A stretch of 61,876 bases of DNA from JAICTV01 sp035634055. GTDB lineage: Bacteria > Planctomycetota > Phycisphaerae > Tepidisphaerales > Tepidisphaeraceae. Below the pieces are notes generated by a model that did not search any database, was not told where the DNA came from, and saw only the letters and a list, made by a program, of their open reading frames with translations. The translations under genes were made by a program, and so were the position numbers. Below, piece after piece: positions 6,899 to 14,692 of the stretch. Numbering within the stretch: position 1 is the stretch's first letter; every line of letters starts with the position of its first letter. Where the stretch lies: NCBI GenBank assembly GCA_035634055.1, contig DASQDR010000015.1, positions 1-61,876 of the forward strand, written 5' to 3'.

Positions 6899-7018
6899 CA
6901 TGAACCACGAATGAACACGAATGGCAAAGGGAGGCAGCGCAAGCTGAAAGGCACGATGGCGGCCAAGTTTCATCTGCCTTTATTCGTGTCCATTCGTGTT
7001 CATTCGTGGTTCAAAATC
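6899..7018. repeat. intergenic inverted word-repeat (CACGAATG family)
   Basis: ATGAACCACGAATGAACACGAATGG at the left is mirrored by ATTCGTGTCCATTCGTGTTCATTCGTGGTTC at the right. Further left, GGAGGCACGGAGGACACTGAGG is a second word type. It fills the spacer between the MFS and glycosyltransferase genes. Confidence 0.75.
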
Positions 7019-7038
7019 TTCTTCTTCGCTCCCGCGCC

Positions 7039-8202
7039 TCACACCCCCGCGCCCGCGCCGGCCATGCGGAGGGCGCGGATGGCGACGTCGAAGGCGGCCT
7101 GGGGCTTGGCGATCCGGCGGGCGTTGTCCTTGATCTGTTGCAGCCGCTTCGGCTCCGTCACCAGCGCGTCCAGCTTCATCGCCAGCGTCGGCAGGTTGTT
7201 GATCTTGATCGCGGCGCCGTTCTCCAGCAGGTAGTCGCTGTTGCGGCTCTCCTGGCCCGGGATGGGGTTGACCACGCACATGGCCGCCCCGCGCGCCAGC
7301 GTCTCGGACGTGGTCAGCCCGCCCGGCTTGGAGACCACCACGTCCGCCACCGTCATCAGCTCGTCGATCTGATCGGTGAAGCCGAGCACCTTGACCTGGT
7401 GCCGTTTCGGAAGATCTGAAAGCGCCGCCTCGAGCTTCTTCTTCGCCCCCGCATTTTTGCCGGTGACGACGATCAATTCGACGCCCGTCTTCATGTCGAG
7501 GATGCCGCGGAAGATCTGCTCGATCGGCCCGACGCCGAACCCGCCGGCCAGTTGCAGCACCACCGGGCGCTTCCCCTCGATCCCCTGCCGCTTCAGGCAG
7601 TCGGCGCGGTTCTTCGGCTTGGCGAAGACCGGGTGGATCGGAATGCCGGTGACGCTGACATCTTCCAACGCCACGCCCCAGTGATGCAGGTAGGCGGCCC
7701 CCTCGTCGGTCGCGGTGGTGTAGTGGTCGCACGGGCGGTTGACCCACAGACGGTGGGTTTCGAAGTCGGTCGTCACCGTCATCTGCGGGGTCCGGATCGC
7801 GCGCTTCTTCCGCAGCGACGCGACGATCGACGCCGGGAGGAAGTGCGTGTTGACCACCACGTCCCACGGCTGCTGGCCGCGGCGCTCGAGCAGCGCGGAC
7901 AGCTCCGAGAGATTCAGCTCCTCGACCAGCAGGCGCAGGCGGTCGCGCTTGGAATCGGGGCTGCGCGGCTTGTCGAGGTGGTCGTAGAAGAACCCCAGCA
8001 CGTGCGGCGCCTTGTTGACCAGGTCGAGGTAGGCCTCTCCGTAGATCTTGCGGAACGCGGCGTTCGTCAGGGTGAGGACGTCCACGTTGCGAACGGTCGC
8101 GTCGTCGCCGGCGGTCTCGCGCAGCGCTAGTTCCACCGCCTGCGCGGCGCGGACGTGGCCGGCACCGACCGACGCCGACAGGATCAGGATGCGTGCGGGC
8201 AT
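7039..8202 (-). CDS. MurG/MGD1-like GT-B glycosyltransferase
   Basis: The 387-aa protein starts MPARILILSASVGAGHVRAA, the glycine-rich N-terminal signature of the diacylglycerol glucosyl/galactosyltransferase family (MGDG synthase-like, GT28). The MGDG_synth-type N-domain runs to about residue 170 (VVNTHFLPASIV, VTTDFETHRLWV), and the C-domain has the UDP-sugar site VSKPGGLTTSETLARG (about residues 295-310). It probably transfers a hexose from a nucleotide sugar to a membrane lipid on the cytoplasmic face. ATG 8202 has TACCTT 8 nt upstream and no RBS; the open frame beyond it is ignored. Donor and acceptor cannot be told from sequence. Confidence 0.8.
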   Translation of the reverse strand: MPARILILSASVGAGHVRAAQAVELALRETAGDDATVRNVDVLTLTNAAFRKIYGEAYLDLVNKAPHVLGFFYDHLDKPRSPDSKRDRLRLLVEELNLSELSALLERRGQQPWDVVVNTHFLPASIVASLRKKRAIRTPQMTVTTDFETHRLWVNRPCDHYTTATDEGAAYLHHWGVALEDVSVTGIPIHPVFAKPKNRADCLKRQGIEGKRPVVLQLAGGFGVGPIEQIFRGILDMKTGVELIVVTGKNAGAKKKLEAALSDLPKRHQVKVLGFTDQIDELMTVADVVVSKPGGLTTSETLARGAAMCVVNPIPGQESRNSDYLLENGAAIKINNLPTLAMKLDALVTEPKRLQQIKDNARRIAKPQAAFDVAIRALRMAGAGAGV

Positions 8203-8210
8203 GGCGGGCG

Positions 8211-8216
8211 AAGGTA
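8211..8216 (-). promoter_or_regulatory. -10 like TACCTT, 8 nt before the glycosyltransferase start
   Basis: Minus-strand TACCTT with spacing CGCCCGCC to ATG 8202, fitting a leaderless transcript. Confidence 0.5.
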
Positions 8217-8237
8217 GGGGAAGCCGCGCGCAGAGAA

Positions 8238-8264
8238 AAGCCCGCGGGGGTCGTCCGCGGGCTT
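8238..8264 (-). terminator. Rho-independent terminator for the DUF4383 gene
   Basis: AAGCCCGCGG and CCGCGGGCTT form a perfect 10-bp stem around a 7-nt loop. On the minus strand the stem is followed by TTCTCT. It lies 77 bp after the stop of the 8342-8800 gene and just before the glycosyltransferase promoter box. Confidence 0.75.
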
Positions 8265-8341
8265 CCCTGCCGATCCGATGGCGCGTTCGCCCGCGCGCGG
8301 GGCCGGCGTTGCCGGCGCGCCCGCGGGCGTTAAGCGGTCGT

Positions 8342-8800
8342 TCAGTGATGGGTGGCGCCGGTATCGGTGACGGCGCCGTGCGAGGCGTGGGCCGGATCGC
8401 GCGAGGTCGCGAAGCCAAAGTACGCCGCCGCCGCCGCGATCGCCGCGTGCAGCCACACGTCATGACCGTGCAGCGGCACCATGCCGAACATCGTGTTGAA
8501 GTTCGGGATCAGGCCCATGATGGCGAGCAGGCCGTAGATGATAGCGGTGGCGCGGGCGTAAGTGCGGCTGGCGTCCCAGCGGCGATAAGCGATCACGCCC
8601 CAGGCGCCGAACGCCAGGTGCACCAGGTTGTGCATCGTATTGACCGGGAAGAGCCCCAGCAGGCGGCCGTGGTCGGCGTGCGAACCGACATCGGTCGTGC
8701 CGGTTGGCATGTCGTGCGTGACCAGGCCGGGGATGAAGCCCATGACGCCGATGAGGAGGAACATGATGCCCAGGATGAGCGCGAAGTAACGAGTGTTCAT
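8342..8800 (-). CDS. DUF4383-type membrane protein
   Basis: The 152-aa product has four hydrophobic helices: an N-terminal segment (LILGIMFLLIGVMGFIPGL), then NTMHNLVHLAFGAWGVIAY, ATAIIYGLLAIMGLIP and a last helix at AAIAAAAAYFGF. The NxxHNLVHLxxGxxG motif and GL-IPNFNTMFGMVPLHGHD are hallmarks of the DUF4383 family. The function of the family is unknown. ATG 8800 is preceded by GGAGCACC about 7 nt upstream. The gene is divergent from the cyclophilin fusion and ends in a good terminator. Confidence 0.75.
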   Translation of the reverse strand: MNTRYFALILGIMFLLIGVMGFIPGLVTHDMPTGTTDVGSHADHGRLLGLFPVNTMHNLVHLAFGAWGVIAYRRWDASRTYARATAIIYGLLAIMGLIPNFNTMFGMVPLHGHDVWLHAAIAAAAAYFGFATSRDPAHASHGAVTDTGATHH

Positions 8801-9055
8801 AGAAGGTGCTCCGCAATGGTTGAGCCCGCCGTCGGGCACCGCTGGACACGCGGCGCGGGCGGACCGGCCGACGTGTAACAATTGCGGTGCCAGCGGCGTC
8901 CCTCAGCGGCAGACGCGCGCCCGCCGCGGGCGCGGGCGCTGCTTTGCTCCCTCGGCTTCCCGCGGGTAAAGTGCCGCGCGGGGGCAGGGACTGGCGTCCG
9001 TCGCCCGTCGCATCGGGTTTTTCGTACCACTCAACCCCGTTTGGAGGGCTCGCTC

Positions 9056-10189
9056 GTGATCAGCCGGTTTGTCTCCTTCGTCGCCCGCAAGGCCTCCCCG
9101 TCCTCTTCCCCGTCCTCCTCGCTTACCCCGTCGGCCCAGCACCCGGCGCCACTGGCGCGGATGGAGCGGTTCGAGGGCCGCGCGCTCATGCACGCGGCGG
9201 TGACCAGCGTCTTCGCCGACAACCGCGGCGAGGTGCAGATCACCTTCAACGAGGCGCTGGACCCCAAGACGGTCAACACCCGCAGCGTCTTCGTCCACCT
9301 GCCCGGCGCCGACCAGGCGTTCGGCACCGCCGACGACCAGAAGATCACCGGGCGGGTGAAGCTCACCGCCGGCAACCGCCGAATCTGGTACCGCCCCGCC
9401 GAGAAGGTCCCCTTCGCCGCCGGCTCGAGCTACTCGATCAAGGTCAGCGGCAAGCTGGTGGAGGCGGCCGACGGCGACCGCATCGACGGGGAGTTCAACG
9501 GCGCGGGCGCGACCAGCGGCAACGGCACGCCGGGCGGCGACTACCTCGTCCTGTCCAAGCGCAACAAGACCACGCAGATCGCGCGCTTCAGCACCCTCGC
9601 CGGCAACATGGACGTCCGACTGTTCACCAACCAGACGCCGAAGAACGTCGCCAACTTCCTCGACTACGTGAACGCCGGCGACTACGACAACATCTTCATC
9701 CAGCGCAACGTGCCGGGGTTCATCTGGCAGACCGGCGGGTACAACATCACCCCGGCGAACGCCATCGGTGGCGTGACGGCGCGCACCCCGGTGGAGAACG
9801 AGCCGCACATCACCCACAACACCCGCGGCACGATCGCGCTGGCGCGGCCGGACCTGCCGAACGTCCCCCCGTCGGGCGACCGCGGCTCCAACCAGTTCTT
9901 CTTCAACGTCAGCGACAACAGTTCGGGCAAGCCGAACGACCTGGACAACCAGAACGGCGGGTTCACCGCCTTCGGCGAGGTGACCAGCGCCTCGGGGCTG
10001 GCGGTGATGGACGCGCTGGCGGCGTACCCCACCGTCGACGCCAGCGGCGGCGATCCGAACAGCCCCTTCAGCGACCTGGCGGTGCAGAACAGCTCCGTCA
10101 CCGTCCAGCAGGCCGACCAGAACCCGCAAGGATCGCTGGTGACCATCCGCCGCATCGCCGTCCGCAACACGATCGTCGCGTGGGTGTGA
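9056..10189 (+). CDS. secreted Ig-like/cyclophilin-type peptidyl-prolyl isomerase fusion
   Basis: The 377-aa protein starts at GTG 9056 behind TTTGGAGGG. The N-terminal 35 residues are Ser/Pro-rich, followed by LARMERFEGRALMHA, the export-linked motif seen in other planctomycete surface proteins. Residues about 45-160 look like an SbsA/Big_5 Ig-like domain (ITFNEALDPKTVNTRSVFV). Residues about 175-370 are a cyclophilin domain: VRLFTNQTPKNVANFLDYV, IFIQRNVPGFIWQTGGY, GSNQFFFNVSDNS and GGFTAFGEVT. Cyclophilins catalyse prolyl cis-trans isomerisation; this one probably acts outside the cytoplasm. The catalytic Arg region is RNVPGFIWQTGG, where W-Q replaces the usual M-I-Q. Function on real substrates is unknown. 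Confidence 0.8.
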   Translation: MISRFVSFVARKASPSSSPSSSLTPSAQHPAPLARMERFEGRALMHAAVTSVFADNRGEVQITFNEALDPKTVNTRSVFVHLPGADQAFGTADDQKITGRVKLTAGNRRIWYRPAEKVPFAAGSSYSIKVSGKLVEAADGDRIDGEFNGAGATSGNGTPGGDYLVLSKRNKTTQIARFSTLAGNMDVRLFTNQTPKNVANFLDYVNAGDYDNIFIQRNVPGFIWQTGGYNITPANAIGGVTARTPVENEPHITHNTRGTIALARPDLPNVPPSGDRGSNQFFFNVSDNSSGKPNDLDNQNGGFTAFGEVTSASGLAVMDALAAYPTVDASGGDPNSPFSDLAVQNSSVTVQQADQNPQGSLVTIRRIAVRNTIVAWV

Positions 10190-10203
10190 CGGGCGCCGGA
10201 TGC

Positions 10204-10275
10204 TGAAAGATTGAAGATTGGAACTTGAGCGGCGGCCGCCGGAAGCCGTTCAAGCTTTCAATCGTCAATCGTCAT
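10204..10275. repeat. intergenic inverted word-repeat (GATTGAAGATT family)
   Basis: GAAAGATTGAAGATTGGAACTTGA is mirrored by GTTCAAGCTTTCAATCGTCAATCGTC around a GCGGCGGCCGCCGG centre. It lies between the cyclophilin and uvsE genes. Confidence 0.7.
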
Positions 10276-10405
10276 CCCCCGTGGCGCCCCGCCCGCTTCC
10301 GCAGAAAAATCGATCCCACCCGCGGCCCGTCATCCGACGCGCCGCGTTTCATTGTCGGCGGCGCGCCTAGCATCGGGCAAGGTTGGAGGAGTACCGCCCG
10401 GCAGG

Positions 10406-11353
10406 ATGCCTATGCCACGCCAGCCCATCGCCGCCACGACCGGCCGCCCGCGGCTGATCCCTTCCAACGCCCCGCAGTTCGGGCTCGTCTGCATCACGCA
10501 CTCGCAGGACTGCCGCTTCCGCACGATCACGCGCAGCCGCTACCTGTCGCTCGGCGAGCCGGAGCGCGAGCGGGCACTGCGCGAGCTGTACTGGGACAAC
10601 CTCGCCCGGCTGCACTGGACGCTGACGTTCTGCGACCGCCACCAGATCCGCCTGTACCGCGCGACGTCGTCGCTGTTCCCGCTGAGCGACGAGCCGCTCG
10701 GCGAAGCGATCCTGCGCTCGATGGCCGCGAACTTGTCGTCGGTCGGGCGGCGGGCAAAGCGGCTTGGCGTCCGCGTGCTGCTCCACCCGGACCAGTTCGT
10801 GGTCCTCAACTCCGAGAGCGAGAAGGTCGCCGCCACCAGTGTCGTCATCCTCCAGAAGCACGCCCTGGCGATGGACCTGATGGGGCTGCCGCGGTCGGCG
10901 TGGTCGCCGCTGATCGTCCACGGCGGCAAGGGCGGGCGCGGCGACGCACTGGTCCAGGCGATCGCCCGGCTGCCGGAAAACGTCCGCTCGCGGCTGGCGC
11001 TGGAGAACGACGAGTACGCCTTCTCCGCCGCCGAGATCCTCGACATCTGCCGGCGGGCGAAGGTGCCGATGATCTTCGACGCCCACCACCACGCGGTGAT
11101 GGAAAAGCTCGACAGCTACGAGCACGCCAGCGTGAAGAAGTTCACCCGCGCCGCCCGCACCACCTGGCGGCGGCCGGACTGGCAGATCGTTCACCTTTCC
11201 AACGGCGAGAGCGCGTTCCATGACCGCGTCCACAGCGACTTCATCACCCGCGTCCCCAGCGCCTACGCCAAGGTGCAATGGATCGAGGTCGAGGCCAAGG
11301 GGAAGGAAGCCGCCATCGAACGCCTCAGGCAGGAGTGGCCGGGGGAGGGATGA
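10406..11353 (+). CDS. uvsE: UV DNA damage endonuclease
   Basis: UvsE nicks DNA 5' to UV photoproducts and starts an alternative excision repair that does not need UvrABC. The 315-aa TIM-barrel protein has the family sequence FGLVCITHSQDCRFRTITRS at the N-terminus (usually GY-C near the start), then LHWTLTFCDRHQIRLYRATS, VLLHPDQFVVLNS, HGGKGGRGDAL, RLALENDEYAFS and IFDAHHHAV, which supply the His, Glu and Asp metal ligands. Start at ATG 10406 or 10412; a GGAGGA lies 15 nt before the first. It stands alone between two repeat-bearing spacers. The gene is common in Deinococcus and Bacillus and patchy elsewhere. Confidence 0.9.
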   Translation: MPMPRQPIAATTGRPRLIPSNAPQFGLVCITHSQDCRFRTITRSRYLSLGEPERERALRELYWDNLARLHWTLTFCDRHQIRLYRATSSLFPLSDEPLGEAILRSMAANLSSVGRRAKRLGVRVLLHPDQFVVLNSESEKVAATSVVILQKHALAMDLMGLPRSAWSPLIVHGGKGGRGDALVQAIARLPENVRSRLALENDEYAFSAAEILDICRRAKVPMIFDAHHHAVMEKLDSYEHASVKKFTRAARTTWRRPDWQIVHLSNGESAFHDRVHSDFITRVPSAYAKVQWIEVEAKGKEAAIERLRQEWPGEG

Positions 11354-11468
11354 AGCCGGGGAGCCTGAACGGGTGACAAGGTGAGAGCGCTTCCGAAAAG
11401 CGCCTGTCGCACGCCGTCACCGTCTCTCCCGTTCACCCCGTCGCGCTCATCTGCGCATAATGCACTCG

Positions 11469-12500
11469 ATGACGGCAGCGGCTACCGAAGCAATCCCCTA
11501 CGGGACCGAGAGCGTGCGCACCGAGCCGCCCGGGATCATCGCGGCCATTGGGTTTGCCAGCGCGGTGGTGGCGGTGTTGACGATCGCGATGTGCGCGTGG
11601 TCGGCGACGCGGGCGTACTACACGGCGCCGCCAGCGGCGAAGCGGGCGGCGACGGTCGCGCAGGCGCAGGCGCGTGCTTCCACCGGACCGCCTGCGCGGG
11701 TGACCGTCGAGCAGGGGGACGCGATCGTTGACGGGATCGGGCTGCTCATCCCGCTGACGTCGAAGCATCGCGAGGTGATCAAGAAGATGCTGGTGTCGGC
11801 CGAGGGCCGGATCGAGGTGCGGACGCCGCCGGAACCGACCGCCGCCAAGATCGCCGCCGCCGCCAGCGACTCCGGGAGGCTGTTCGGCGAAGAGGGACAC
11901 TACGCGCAGGTCGGACAGGTGCGCGTGGAGGTGGCGGGTGAACGCGTTTCCCTCTCGGGCGTGCCGGCGAGCGGGGCGAAAGTGACCTCGTACGGGGCCG
12001 GGTCGTCGATGAGCGTCGAGCAGCCGTCCGGCGGCTTCTGGTCCTTCGAGCCCGCGCCGCCGCCGCCGGTGACCCAGCCGACGTTGCCGTTGGCCGCGGC
12101 TCCCCCGCCGCCGCCGACGCTGCGCGAGCAGCTCAACGACCTCGCGCCGCGGCTGCCGTACTACGGCGACGCGATCGTCTCGTCGCTGCTGGCCGCCCTG
12201 CTGCTCGCCGGCGCGGTTGGGCTGCTGCACTACAGCCGGCGCGGGCGGCTGCTCCACCTGGTCTGGGCGTGGGTCAAGCTCCCGCTGGCGCTGGGGGCGG
12301 CGGCGGCGTACTTCTGGCTGACGATGGGCGGCAAATTCCAGCTCCCCACCGGCGTGACGCCGTGGACGCAGTTCATCCTCGCCCACCCGGAATTCTGCGC
12401 CTCGCTGCTGATCGCGCTCTACGCGGTGCTGGTGCTGATCCTGCTGAACGTCCCGCCGGTGCGGCGGTACTTTCATCAGATCCCCAGCAGGTCGCTGTAG
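11469..12500 (+). CDS. membrane protein of unknown function
   Basis: The 343-aa protein (346 aa if ATG 11460 is used) has an N-terminal helix (GIIAAIGFASAVVAVLTIAM), a periplasm-sized middle of about 170 residues ending in Pro runs, and three helices at about residues 235-255, 268-285 and 318-340. No family is recognised. CATAAT (11456-11461) lies exactly 7 nt before ATG 11469, and TTCACC (11432-11437) stands 18 nt further up, so ATG 11469 may be a leaderless start. The 3' end overlaps the opposing CYTH gene by 25 bp. Confidence 0.6.
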   Translation: MTAAATEAIPYGTESVRTEPPGIIAAIGFASAVVAVLTIAMCAWSATRAYYTAPPAAKRAATVAQAQARASTGPPARVTVEQGDAIVDGIGLLIPLTSKHREVIKKMLVSAEGRIEVRTPPEPTAAKIAAAASDSGRLFGEEGHYAQVGQVRVEVAGERVSLSGVPASGAKVTSYGAGSSMSVEQPSGGFWSFEPAPPPPVTQPTLPLAAAPPPPPTLREQLNDLAPRLPYYGDAIVSSLLAALLLAGAVGLLHYSRRGRLLHLVWAWVKLPLALGAAAAYFWLTMGGKFQLPTGVTPWTQFILAHPEFCASLLIALYAVLVLILLNVPPVRRYFHQIPSRSL

Positions 12501-12991
12501 CTGAGGGCAACGCGGTCCGCCTGCTGGATGCCGAGCCGTTCCGTCAATGACCGGAGGCGCTGGCGCGACACGGCTTCGTCGGCGGAGTCGGAGACGACCG
12601 CCTCGAACTCAAGGAAGGTGCCAAGGCCGGCGACGTCGTCGAGGTGGATGCGGACGTTGTGCCACAGGAGCAACTCGCGGCGCTTCCGCACTTCGCCGCG
12701 GACGCCAAGGGCGCGGGTGAGGGCAGCCTTGGTCTCCGCGGGCGCGGGGGTGGGAAGGACGTAGTAATCGCTGCCGCGGTCGGCCGGGTCGTTGGGGCGG
12801 GCGTACCAGATCAGCTCCGCCGGCCTGCCGTCGGTCTCGCGGAGCTTGAGCCGGCCATTGGGGACTCGGAAATAGGTGTCGCACTGGACGAGCAGGCCCG
12901 CCCGTTCCGCGCCCGCCTCCAGGGCCGCACGGGCGGCGCGGGCGAGGTCGCGGCAGCGCGCCTTCAGCTCGATGTTCCGTTTGGCCTGCAA
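12476..12991 (-). CDS. CYTH-domain protein (class IV adenylate cyclase/thiamine triphosphatase fold)
   Basis: The 171-aa protein begins MQAKRNIELKARC, the ExExK-type strand of CYTH enzymes (here N-I-E-L-K), then QCDTYFRVPNGRLKLRE, where R and K line the tunnel for a triphosphate, and later GTFLEFEAVV with acidic metal ligands. CYTH proteins hydrolyse or cyclise triphosphorylated substrates with Mg2+/Mn2+ in the cytoplasm; this short two-domain form resembles CyaB-like phosphatases. Start is TTG 12991 with AAGGAG 9 nt upstream. The exact substrate cannot be told. Confidence 0.8.
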   Translation of the reverse strand: MQAKRNIELKARCRDLARAARAALEAGAERAGLLVQCDTYFRVPNGRLKLRETDGRPAELIWYARPNDPADRGSDYYVLPTPAPAETKAALTRALGVRGEVRKRRELLLWHNVRIHLDDVAGLGTFLEFEAVVSDSADEAVSRQRLRSLTERLGIQQADRVALSYSDLLGI

Positions 12992-13054
12992 GGTGAATTG
13001 CTCCTTCGCGTTCGCCCCGGGGGCGAAGATGGCCGATAATGACCGATAACGCCC

Positions 13055-13438
13055 GTGGCCACCCGAACACCCATCCCGATGATCCCGCCCGCGCCCGCGC
13101 CACCGGTTCGGGCAAAGGTGAGCGGCGGCGCCTACGCCGCGCCCCGCCGGAGCTTCGTCGCCTGGTGGGGCGCGACGAGCCTCACGTTCGCGGTCCTCGC
13201 CGCGTCGTTCCTGCCGACGGCGCTGCTCGGGGGCGGGAACTGGGCCGGCACCATCGAGGCGGTCACGCCGCTCTGGGCCATCTGCTGCCTCGTCGGCGTC
13301 GTCTGCGGCATCCGCGGGATTGAGAAGCAGCGGCGGATCGACGTCGGCCGACGGTGGCTAATCGCTTTCGCCGGCCTGATCGTCTCGTTGCTGGCGTTCG
13401 TGGCGCTGACCATTATCGCCATCTTCGGCAACGGCTGA
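13055..13438 (+). CDS. small DUF4190-like membrane protein
   Basis: The 127-aa product has a Pro-rich N-terminus (PMIPPAPAPPVRAK), then three hydrophobic helices (about residues 34-55, 66-82 and 103-123) with a short basic loop GIRGIEKQRRIDVGRR between the last two. The layout of Pro-rich head and two to three helices resembles DUF4190 proteins, but the match is loose. GTG 13055 follows two overlapping -10 like boxes (GATAAT 13035, GATAAC 13045). It is divergent from the CYTH gene. Confidence 0.5.
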   Translation: MATRTPIPMIPPAPAPPVRAKVSGGAYAAPRRSFVAWWGATSLTFAVLAASFLPTALLGGGNWAGTIEAVTPLWAICCLVGVVCGIRGIEKQRRIDVGRRWLIAFAGLIVSLLAFVALTIIAIFGNG

Positions 13439-13486
13439 GGCGCCTGACGACGTGCCGATCCCCCGCCGCCGCCCCCGCCAAGTGCT

Positions 13487-14356
13487 TTACCCGTCCAGCT
13501 CCTTCAGCTTCTCGGCCAGCAGCTTGGCGCGGCGCTCACCGGCGGCGTCGAGCCAATTTGCCAGCGCCTGCGCCTGATCCGGCTCCAGCAGTTCCACCAG
13601 CTCGGCCAGCGTTGCGCTGAATCGCTTGAGGGACGCGGCGAGGTTGTCGCGGTTGTCCTGAAGGATGTCGCGCCAGAGCGAGCCGTCGCCGCCGGCGATG
13701 CGAGTGGTGTCGAGGAATCCCTTGCCCGCCAGCGCCAGGGCCGGGTCCTGCTGCATCGCCACCAGCGCCGCGGCGACGGCGTGGGGGAGGTGGCTGACGT
13801 CGCACACGAGCCGGTCGTGCTCCTCCGGCGAGAGGCGGACGACGTTCATGCCCAGCGATCGCCAGAACCCCTCGACGGCCTGCAGTGCTGCGGCGTCGGT
13901 GCGGTCGCTGGGGGTCACGATGCAGCGGGCGCCTTGAAAGAGGTCGGTCCGCGCGAACTCGACGCCCCGCTTCTCGCTGCCGGCCATCGGATGGCTGCCG
14001 ACGAAGGCGCCCCGGCCCGGCGTCAGCACCGCCTCCGCCGCCCGCACCACCGACCGCTTCGTGCTGCCGACGTCGGTGACGACCGCCTTGGCAGACAGGG
14101 CTGGCGCAAGCTGTTGCAGCAAGCTGGGAAAGATAGCGACGGGCGTGCAAAGGATGACCAGATCCGCCCCCTCGGCAGCGGCCGTCGGGCTCGTGAAGCT
14201 TTGGTCAATCGCCCCGATACCACGGGCATGATCCAGCGTGCTCTGCCGGTGCCCGTAGCCGACGATCTGGCAGCCTGGGGCGACTGCCCGAAGAGCCAGC
14301 CCGATCGACCCCCCGAGCAGCCCCACCCCGAAGATCGCGACGCGCTTTACCTGCAC
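13487..14356 (-). CDS. tyrA: prephenate dehydrogenase
   Basis: TyrA oxidises and decarboxylates prephenate to 4-hydroxyphenylpyruvate with NAD(P)+ for tyrosine synthesis. The 289-aa protein has the Rossmann motif VAIFGVGLLGGSIGLAL (residues 6-22), TDVGSTKRSVV, the catalytic region FVGSHPMAGSEKRGVEFA with the conserved His, and a helical C-domain with CDVSHLPHAVAAAL. No chorismate mutase or ACT domain is attached. GTG 14356 has TACACT exactly 7 nt upstream and no RBS, a clear leaderless candidate. The gene stands apart from other aromatic-pathway genes. Confidence 0.92.
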   Translation of the reverse strand: MQVKRVAIFGVGLLGGSIGLALRAVAPGCQIVGYGHRQSTLDHARGIGAIDQSFTSPTAAAEGADLVILCTPVAIFPSLLQQLAPALSAKAVVTDVGSTKRSVVRAAEAVLTPGRGAFVGSHPMAGSEKRGVEFARTDLFQGARCIVTPSDRTDAAALQAVEGFWRSLGMNVVRLSPEEHDRLVCDVSHLPHAVAAALVAMQQDPALALAGKGFLDTTRIAGGDGSLWRDILQDNRDNLAASLKRFSATLAELVELLEPDQAQALANWLDAAGERRAKLLAEKLKELDG

Positions 14357-14692
14357 GCCAGCGAGTGTAAGGCATCGCCCGGGGAGATTCACGACATCCG
14401 TTAAGCGTGGTAACGGCAGGATCTTACGAGCGCATTTTCCGCTCAAGCTCCGCCGGCCGCACGTCCGATAAATGGGCAGCGGGTTTGGAATCGCCGATCC
14501 GGCCACGGCCTTGATGCGTATCACGTGGGCCGCGAAAGTCATTAGGCCGGCCGGTTCTTGATGCCTCGGGGCCCGTCGCCTACCCTGTTGCTCTTCCATT
14601 TGGCATGGGTTGGGCTCGCGTGAAGCTCAGGGGGCCATTGCAAGGGAAGGCGGCCGCGGACGCGTTTGGTGATGAGCACCGGCCGAAACACT
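14357..14692. other. 336-bp spacer between divergent tyrA and accA
   Basis: Apart from the tyrA promoter box it shows no convincing gene, hairpin or word-repeat. A promoter for accA is expected but no clear box was found. Confidence 0.5.
14364..14369 (-). promoter_or_regulatory. -10 like TACACT, 7 nt before tyrA GTG
   Basis: Minus-strand TACACT plus seven bases (CGCTGGC) leads straight to GTG 14356, so the first transcribed base would fall at the start codon. Confidence 0.6.
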
